This document shows positions 6,143 through 10,704 of a DNA stretch of 10,704 nucleotides, piece after piece. The first letter of the stretch is position 1. The number at the start of each line of letters is the position of its first letter. The notes below the pieces were generated by a model. That model was not told the origin of the DNA, did no database searches, and saw nothing but the letters and a program-made list of their open reading frames with translations. Source of the DNA: Caldifarciminota bacterium (GTDB taxonomy: Bacteria > Hydrothermota > Hydrothermia > B15-G9); assembly GCA_027064565.1 (NCBI GenBank), contig JAMOPK010000262.1, positions 1 through 10,704 of the forward strand, written 5' to 3'. Both the position numbers and the translations under genes were made by a program.

Positions 6143-7456
6143 ATGGCAATCATAAAAGGGTTTAAAGGCGGTGTGCACCCTCCTTACATGAAAATCACCG
6201 CCGATAAACCGATAAAAGGAGTGGATGTCCCTGAAGTCCTTTATGTTCCCTTGAGCCAGCACGCGGGTGCCCCTGCCAAACCCCTCGTCAAAAGGGGGGA
6301 TAAGGTTCTGGCGGGTCAGAAAATCGGCGAAATAGCGGGTTTTATTTCCGCCAATGTGCATGCCCCCACGTCTGGCAAGGTTAAGAATATCCTCGACCAT
6401 CCCCATCCTGTAGCCGGCCGCAGCACTCCGGCGGTGATAATCGAGGCCGATGGCGAGGATAACTGGATCGAGCTCAAAGAGAGAGAAGACTACCTGAACA
6501 CCGAGCCGAAGGAAATCGTGGAGATCGTCAAGGAGGCCGGGATCGTCGGCATGGGCGGTGCAGCTTTCCCGACACACGTCAAGCTTTCCCCACCACCGGA
6601 TAAGCCCATCGAATTCGTGATCATAAACGGTGCAGAGTGTGAGCCTTTCCTTACAGCTGACGATCGACTGATGCGGGAATTTGCAGACGAAATAGCGGAA
6701 GGCTCCTACCTAATCCTGCGCGCTGTTGGCGCCCAAAAGGGATTCGTCGGCATAGAGAGCAACAAACCTGAGGCCATCGAGGCGATGCGAAAGGCGTTCA
6801 GCCAGTTCCCGCAGTTTGAAATCGTGGTTCTGCCGACGAAATACCCTCAGGGTTCGGAAAAGCACCTCATCAAGGCGATCACCGGGCGCGAGGTGCCGTC
6901 AGGCGGGCTGCCGATGGACGTCGGGGTCGTTGTGCAGAACGTCGGGACAGCGAGAGCCATCTATCAGGCTGTTAGATACGGGAAACCACTGGTCGAACGC
7001 GTCACAACGCTCACCGGCGACGCAGTAGCTGGTCCCGGTAACTACCTGGTAAGGATCGGAACCACATTCCGCTATCTCATCGAGAAAACCGGAGGATTCA
7101 AGAGCGATCCTGCCAAGGTGATAAACGGCGGCCCGATGATGGGCATCGCTCAGTACACCCTCGATGTGCCGGTTATAAAGGGCACATCCGGCATAATCGC
7201 ATTCACCGAAAAGAGGGTGTTCCTTGCGGAAGAAGGCCCATGCATCAGGTGCGGGAAATGCATCGAGGTCTGTCCGATGTTCCTCATGCCCACCACAATG
7301 GCAAAGCTGATCAAGGCAGGCAGGTTTGATGATGCCCGTAAAATCGGGCTTTTCGACTGCATAGAATGCGGCTCGTGCTCTTTCGTTTGCCCCGCCAACA
7401 TCCCTCTTGTCCAGTATTTCAAATACGGCAAGGCTGAGTTAAGGTTGAGGAAATGA
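6143..7456 (+). CDS. rnfC: Rnf electron transport complex subunit C (NADH-binding, 2x[4Fe-4S])
   Basis: The peripheral subunit that exchanges electrons with NAD(H) in the ion-translocating ferredoxin:NAD+ oxidoreductase. It has 437 residues. The N-terminal RnfC barrel-sandwich region (GGVHPP at 9-14) is followed by the Complex I 51-kDa-like flavin/NADH domain, with GMGGAAFPT at 136-144 and INGAECEPFLTADDRLM at 161-177. An SLBB-like segment follows at about 255-320. A two-cluster ferredoxin domain closes the protein, with C367, C370, C373 and C377 (CIRCGKCIEVCP), then C406, C409, C412 and C416 (CIECGSCSFVCP). All eight ligands are present. The SD AAGGAG at 6129-6134 sits 8 nt before the ATG. 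It is the first gene of the operon; rnfD starts 12 nt after its stop. The short C-terminus after the second cluster is the compact form, without the long Ala/Lys-rich tail seen in Escherichia coli RsxC. Confidence 0.97.
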   Translation: MAIIKGFKGGVHPPYMKITADKPIKGVDVPEVLYVPLSQHAGAPAKPLVKRGDKVLAGQKIGEIAGFISANVHAPTSGKVKNILDHPHPVAGRSTPAVIIEADGEDNWIELKEREDYLNTEPKEIVEIVKEAGIVGMGGAAFPTHVKLSPPPDKPIEFVIINGAECEPFLTADDRLMREFADEIAEGSYLILRAVGAQKGFVGIESNKPEAIEAMRKAFSQFPQFEIVVLPTKYPQGSEKHLIKAITGREVPSGGLPMDVGVVVQNVGTARAIYQAVRYGKPLVERVTTLTGDAVAGPGNYLVRIGTTFRYLIEKTGGFKSDPAKVINGGPMMGIAQYTLDVPVIKGTSGIIAFTEKRVFLAEEGPCIRCGKCIEVCPMFLMPTTMAKLIKAGRFDDARKIGLFDCIECGSCSFVCPANIPLVQYFKYGKAELRLRK

Positions 7457-7468
7457 GGAGGAATTTCC

Positions 7469-8461
7469 ATGCCTAAAAAACAGGAAGAGAGAAAACTTTT
7501 GATAATCACGCCGTCCCCCCACATCAAAAGCAGGGCGGACACCCGCAAAGTCATGTGGACGACGGCGCTTTCGCTGTTACCGCCTGTGGTTGCTGGGGTC
7601 TATTTCTTCGGATTTCACGCGCTCCTTTTGATAATTGTCTGTGTAGTCTCCGCTGTTGCGAGCGAGTGGTTGTTTCTTAAGGCACGGAACAAGGACACCT
7701 CGGCTGCGTTTGATGGGAGCGCTGTGATCACCGGAATCCTTCTCGCACTTGTCCTTCCGCCAAAACTTCCGCTCTGGATGGGAGCGGTCGGAGCGGCTTT
7801 CGGCATCATTTTCGGCAAACAGGTTTTTGGAGGACTCGGCTACAATATCTTCAACCCGGCACTTATCGGCAGGGCATTCCTGATGGCCGCTTTCCCGGTG
7901 GCGCTCACGACGTGGGTTAAGCCGTTCTACTGGAGATTTCCCCCCGACGCCATAACGACGGCCACACCGCTGGCACTTGCGAAGTTCAGCCATCAGATGA
8001 CGCCTTACCTCAAGCTTTTCTGGGGCAACGTGGGCGGCTCTATAGGCGAGACATCGGCTTTCGCCATCCTGATCGGCGGCGGCTTTCTGATCGCACGAAA
8101 GATTATCGATTGGACACTTACAGCCTCGTATGTGGGAACGGTATTCGTGCTTGGCGGAATCCTCTGGCTCATAAACCCTCAGAAATATCCTGATCCCCTG
8201 TTTCATGTGCTTGCCGGTGGGTTGTTGCTCGGTGCTTTCTACATGATCACGGACCTTGTGACCTCGCCGCTGACCCGTAAGGGACGCATCGCTTACGGCA
8301 TTCTGGCGGGCATCCTTGTGATAATCATCAGGTTGTGGGGCGGCTACCCGGAAGGCGTAATGTTTTCCATCCTTATTGCGAATGCTTTCAGACCGTGGAT
8401 TGACAGGATTTTCGTGCCCAGAAGGTTTGGGACAGGGAGACGCCCTGGAGGGAAACGATGA
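7469..8461 (+). CDS. rnfD: Rnf electron transport complex subunit D (membrane flavoprotein)
   Basis: An integral membrane subunit related to NqrB of the Na+-pumping NADH:quinone reductase, 330 residues with about nine to ten hydrophobic segments. It contributes to ion translocation and carries covalently attached FMN in studied homologues. The attachment region is visible as DAITTATPL at 160-168, with T166 the probable FMN threonine; the residue before the final Ala-Thr is Thr rather than the Gly of a strict [S/T]GAT motif. Other conserved stretches are FDGSAVITGILLALVLPP (81-98), GGLGYNIFNPALIGRAFL (121-138) and YMITDLVTSPLT (258-269). The SD AGGAGG at 7456-7461 begins on the last base of the rnfC stop and sits 7 nt before the ATG. 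The stop overlaps the rnfG start (ATGA), suggesting translational coupling. Confidence 0.96.
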   Translation: MPKKQEERKLLIITPSPHIKSRADTRKVMWTTALSLLPPVVAGVYFFGFHALLLIIVCVVSAVASEWLFLKARNKDTSAAFDGSAVITGILLALVLPPKLPLWMGAVGAAFGIIFGKQVFGGLGYNIFNPALIGRAFLMAAFPVALTTWVKPFYWRFPPDAITTATPLALAKFSHQMTPYLKLFWGNVGGSIGETSAFAILIGGGFLIARKIIDWTLTASYVGTVFVLGGILWLINPQKYPDPLFHVLAGGLLLGAFYMITDLVTSPLTRKGRIAYGILAGILVIIIRLWGGYPEGVMFSILIANAFRPWIDRIFVPRRFGTGRRPGGKR

Positions 8462-9588
8462 AAGTCGAAGTCAAAATGGTAGTTGTGCTCACCGCCATCG
8501 CTCTGATTTCAGGCGGTGTGTTAGGAGTTGTTTACACAAAAACAAAACCGAAAATACAGCGTAACCTCGAACTTGCCAAAGAGAATGCCCTCAAAAAGGT
8601 CGTCGCTAACGTCCATTCATACGAGACGAAGGACCTTGACCGCTATACCACGGTTTTCATAGCAAAGGATGAGGCTGGACATGTGGTCGGATATGGAGTC
8701 CTGATTCAGGGGTCCGGCTTTCAGGGGGCGATAAAACTCATGGCCGGTTTCGATACCACGGGCACGAAACTCACCGGACTCGAAATCATCGAAAACGTGG
8801 AAACCCCGGGACTCGGCAACAGGATCACCGAAGACTGGTTCAAGAAACAGTTTCAGGGTCGTATCCCCCCGATAAACGTTGTCAAGGGTAGGAAACCGGA
8901 GAACGAGCATGAGATTCAAGCCATCACAGGCGCAACGATATCCTCAAGATCCGTCGTCAGGATTGTCAATCTGGCTCAAACCAAGCTTGCCAGCGTTATC
9001 GGCGCCGCACCTTCACCTGAGCCGAAGGAGCAGGAACCGGTTGACACCTCATCCGTCAGCAAAACGCCCGCCCATGAGGAAGCCGAACCGCTTGCTCAAC
9101 GGACAGGCAAAAACCGTGTCCGCCGTCCCGAAAAGGTGCAGGCCGAACAGCCCGATACTATCTGCTTGAAATACATGTCGAAATTCGTTCAGAAGATATT
9201 GAAATGCAAACGGATTCCCATGCCCGACAGCCTTGATGTGTTCGTCGCCTATGGGCCAAACGGCAGGGAGATGGTCGGCTCAATGGTTGAAGGAACCGGC
9301 TTCATGGATCGGATAAAGCTCCTCGTCGTTATGGAAAAGCCTGATTTTCGAGTTGTAGGCATCGACATTCTCCAGATGGCTGAAGGTGAGGCGTTCGGCA
9401 AGGGTCAGGATTCCGCGTTCTGGAGCCAGTTCATCGGTCACCCGCTTCCCGTTCAACTGAAAGGCGAATCCGAGACCGGTGACATAGATGCCATTTCCGG
9501 AGCGACAGAGACGTCCAGAACGGTTATTGCTCTTGTCAACATGGCGAAAGTGAGGGCCGAGAAGGCCCTTACCACGCTCAAAAGCTGA
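8458..9588 (+). CDS. rnfG: Rnf electron transport complex subunit G with two tandem FMN-binding domains
   Basis: RnfG is a single-helix periplasm-facing flavoprotein that relays electrons within the complex through FMN bound to a threonine by a phosphoester. This copy has 376 residues, well above the roughly 200 usual for the family. One membrane segment lies at about 6-26. The first FMN_bind domain covers about 60-180, with ETPGLG at 115-120 and ITGATISS at 156-163, flavin threonine T160. A Pro/Glu/Lys-rich linker spans about 182-232. A second, more divergent FMN_bind domain covers about 255-365, with ISGATETS at 346-353 (T350) and AEGEAFGKG (308-316) in place of ETPGLG. Two cysteines, C236 and C250, lie between the linker and the second domain. 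The reading frame is continuous and uses its own SD (GGAGGG at 8447-8452, 5 nt spacer), so this is a real fusion or duplication. Family assignment is firm; flavinylation of the second domain is inferred from its motif. Confidence 0.95.
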   Translation: MKVEVKMVVVLTAIALISGGVLGVVYTKTKPKIQRNLELAKENALKKVVANVHSYETKDLDRYTTVFIAKDEAGHVVGYGVLIQGSGFQGAIKLMAGFDTTGTKLTGLEIIENVETPGLGNRITEDWFKKQFQGRIPPINVVKGRKPENEHEIQAITGATISSRSVVRIVNLAQTKLASVIGAAPSPEPKEQEPVDTSSVSKTPAHEEAEPLAQRTGKNRVRRPEKVQAEQPDTICLKYMSKFVQKILKCKRIPMPDSLDVFVAYGPNGREMVGSMVEGTGFMDRIKLLVVMEKPDFRVVGIDILQMAEGEAFGKGQDSAFWSQFIGHPLPVQLKGESETGDIDAISGATETSRTVIALVNMAKVRAEKALTTLKS

Positions 9589-9600
9589 TGGAGGGATGAG

Positions 9601-10194
9601 ATGAAAAAGGCATTTGTCAACGGACTTGTTAAGGAAAACCCGGTGCTGGTGGCCCTGTTAGGGCTGTGTTCCGTGTTGGCGGTCAGCAACACCGCCATAA
9701 ACAGCCTCTTCATGGCAGGGTCGGTGACTTTCGTGCTGGTTTTCTCCTCGTTCATCATCTCCATTATTAGAAAACTCATACCCGATCAGGTTAGAATCCC
9801 GTCGTTCATCGTGGTCATCGCCACATTCGTCACCATTGCTGACCTGTTTCTCAAGGCATACTTCCCTGAGATTTCCAAAAACCTCGGCCCATTTGTCCCG
9901 CTTATCGTGGTGAACTGCATCATCCTTGCCCGTCAGGAGGCCTTCGCATCCAAAAATCCCGTCCACTATGCCGTCGCAGATGCTCTGGGCATGTCTATCG
10001 GCTATGCATGGGTGATCATCGTGTTAGGTATTGTGCGTGAACTGCTTGGTTTCGGAACGGTTTTCGGACACAGGGTGCTCGGCAGTTGGTTCCATCCATT
10101 CGTGGTGATGCTTCTCCCTCCAGGTGCTTTCATCACACTGGGTGTTATGGTCGGCATAATGAGATGGCTTCAGGCCAAAACAGCTAAGAGCTGA
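9601..10194 (+). CDS. rnfE: Rnf electron transport complex subunit E
   Basis: An integral membrane subunit of the RnfA/RnfE (NqrD/NqrE) pair, 197 residues with six predicted membrane helices, the usual family size. The two proteins pack in inverted topology and share an intramembrane [2Fe-2S] cluster held by two cysteines from each. The candidates here are C23 (GLCSVLAVS) and C106 (VNCIILARQEAF). Other family markers are NPVLVALLGLC near the N-terminus, PSFIVVIATFVTIADL (67-82) and DALGMSIGYAWVI (127-139). The SD GGAGGG at 9590-9595 lies 5 nt before the ATG, 12 nt after the rnfG stop. It is followed by rnfA after 11 nt. Confidence 0.96.
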   Translation: MKKAFVNGLVKENPVLVALLGLCSVLAVSNTAINSLFMAGSVTFVLVFSSFIISIIRKLIPDQVRIPSFIVVIATFVTIADLFLKAYFPEISKNLGPFVPLIVVNCIILARQEAFASKNPVHYAVADALGMSIGYAWVIIVLGIVRELLGFGTVFGHRVLGSWFHPFVVMLLPPGAFITLGVMVGIMRWLQAKTAKS

Positions 10195-10205
10195 GGAGGG
10201 CGAAC

Positions 10206-10704
10206 ATGAATAACCTTTTGATGATCCTTATCGCCACAATTCTGGTGAACAACTTTGTGTTCAGCTATTTCCTCGGTATATGCCCGTTTCTGGGCGTATC
10301 GGGCAAAGCGAGTTCGGCCATTGGGATGGGGTTCGCCGCAACCTTCGTCATGACGATGACCGCATTCGTGACGTGGCTGATAAACCATTACATCTTGATC
10401 CCTTACAACCTGAAGTTCCTTGAGACCGTGTCCTTCATTCTGGTGATAGCAAGCCTCGTCCAGTTTGTTGAGATGTTTCTGAAAAAGACCATTCCGGATC
10501 TTTACAAGGCATTGGGCATATTCCTGCCGCTTATCACCACGAACTGCATTGTGCTCGGACTGGCGCTTTTGGGTTCCATGAGGAACTACAACCTTCTGGA
10601 AAATGTGATTTTCGGTCTCGGTGCCGGACTCGGTTTCACGCTTGCACTCACGATAATGGCCGGAATACGTGAAGAGATCGAGCACGCTGATGTCCCCGAA
10701 CCCC
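10206..10704 (+). CDS. rnfA: Rnf electron transport complex subunit A, truncated by the window edge
   Basis: The partner of RnfE in the intramembrane cluster module. The visible part is 166 codons plus one base of a protein usually about 190-195 residues long, so roughly 25-30 residues are missing at the C-terminus. The N-terminus is diagnostic: NNFVFSYFLGICPFLGVS at 15-32 contains C26, and ITTNCIVLG at 110-118 contains C114; these would complete the four cluster ligands with RnfE C23 and C106. About five membrane segments are visible. The SD GGAGGG at 10195-10200 sits 5 nt before the ATG. In this operon type rnfB, encoding the ferredoxin-docking polyferredoxin subunit, would be expected next, just outside the window. 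Confidence 0.96.
   Translation, partial: MNNLLMILIATILVNNFVFSYFLGICPFLGVSGKASSAIGMGFAATFVMTMTAFVTWLINHYILIPYNLKFLETVSFILVIASLVQFVEMFLKKTIPDLYKALGIFLPLITTNCIVLGLALLGSMRNYNLLENVIFGLGAGLGFTLALTIMAGIREEIEHADVPEP

Noticed and set aside
7955..7966. Broken flavinylation motif in RnfD (TTAT instead of [S/T]GAT)
   Set aside because: The acceptor threonine T166 and the flanking D-x-x-T...ATPL context are kept; I cannot show from sequence alone that the Gly is essential or invariant in RnfD.

Overview
The window reads as chromosome of a diderm (Gram-negative-type) bacterium, probably anaerobic or fermentative. The diderm call rests on a predicted outer-membrane beta-barrel protein with an Omp85-like LGG...LRGY signature (gene at 1133-3985). 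The anaerobic hint comes from an Rnf ion-pumping ferredoxin:NAD+ oxidoreductase operon in the order C-D-G-E-A (B expected just past the right edge). That order is usual in Clostridia, Thermotogae and other anaerobes, rather than the A-B-C-D-G-E order of gammaproteobacteria. Base composition is near half G+C in the genes and clearly AT-rich in the spacers. I cannot name the phylum; a candidate or FCB-type lineage would fit.

Layout. (1) Positions 1-174 are a divergent control region. A minus-strand gene seems to begin at 29 behind a full Shine-Dalgarno sequence. A consensus-perfect sigma70 promoter (TTGACA, 17 bp, TATAAT) drives the plus strand. (2) Positions 175-3985 are a two-gene cell-envelope operon: an inner-membrane-anchored M23 (LytM-type) peptidoglycan endopeptidase, then a large exported protein joining a gluzincin-like metallopeptidase, a TolB-like beta-propeller and an Omp85-like barrel. 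(3) Positions 3982-5715, minus strand, hold a complete PolX-type DNA polymerase with a C-terminal PHP domain; its stop overlaps the end of the barrel gene by 4 bp. (4) Positions 5716-6142 are a 427-bp divergent spacer with dyads, a compact foldable block at about 5786-5891 and AT-rich palindromes just before rnf. (5) Positions 6143-10704 hold rnfC, rnfD, rnfG, rnfE and a right-truncated rnfA, with gaps of 12 bp or less and an SD before every gene.

How the parts work together. The Rnf proteins form one membrane complex. RnfC takes electrons to or from NAD(H). RnfD and RnfG carry flavins. RnfE and RnfA supply the paired cysteines of an intramembrane [2Fe-2S] cluster. RnfB (outside) would dock ferredoxin. 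The most unusual coding feature is that RnfG carries two FMN-binding domains in tandem, each with its own [S/T]GAT flavin-attachment motif. The M23 peptidase and the barrel fusion are probably co-transcribed and both act in the envelope. PolX is unrelated to either operon. I found no RNA genes, CRISPR array, insertion sequence, phage or defence genes, and no convincing intrinsic terminator.
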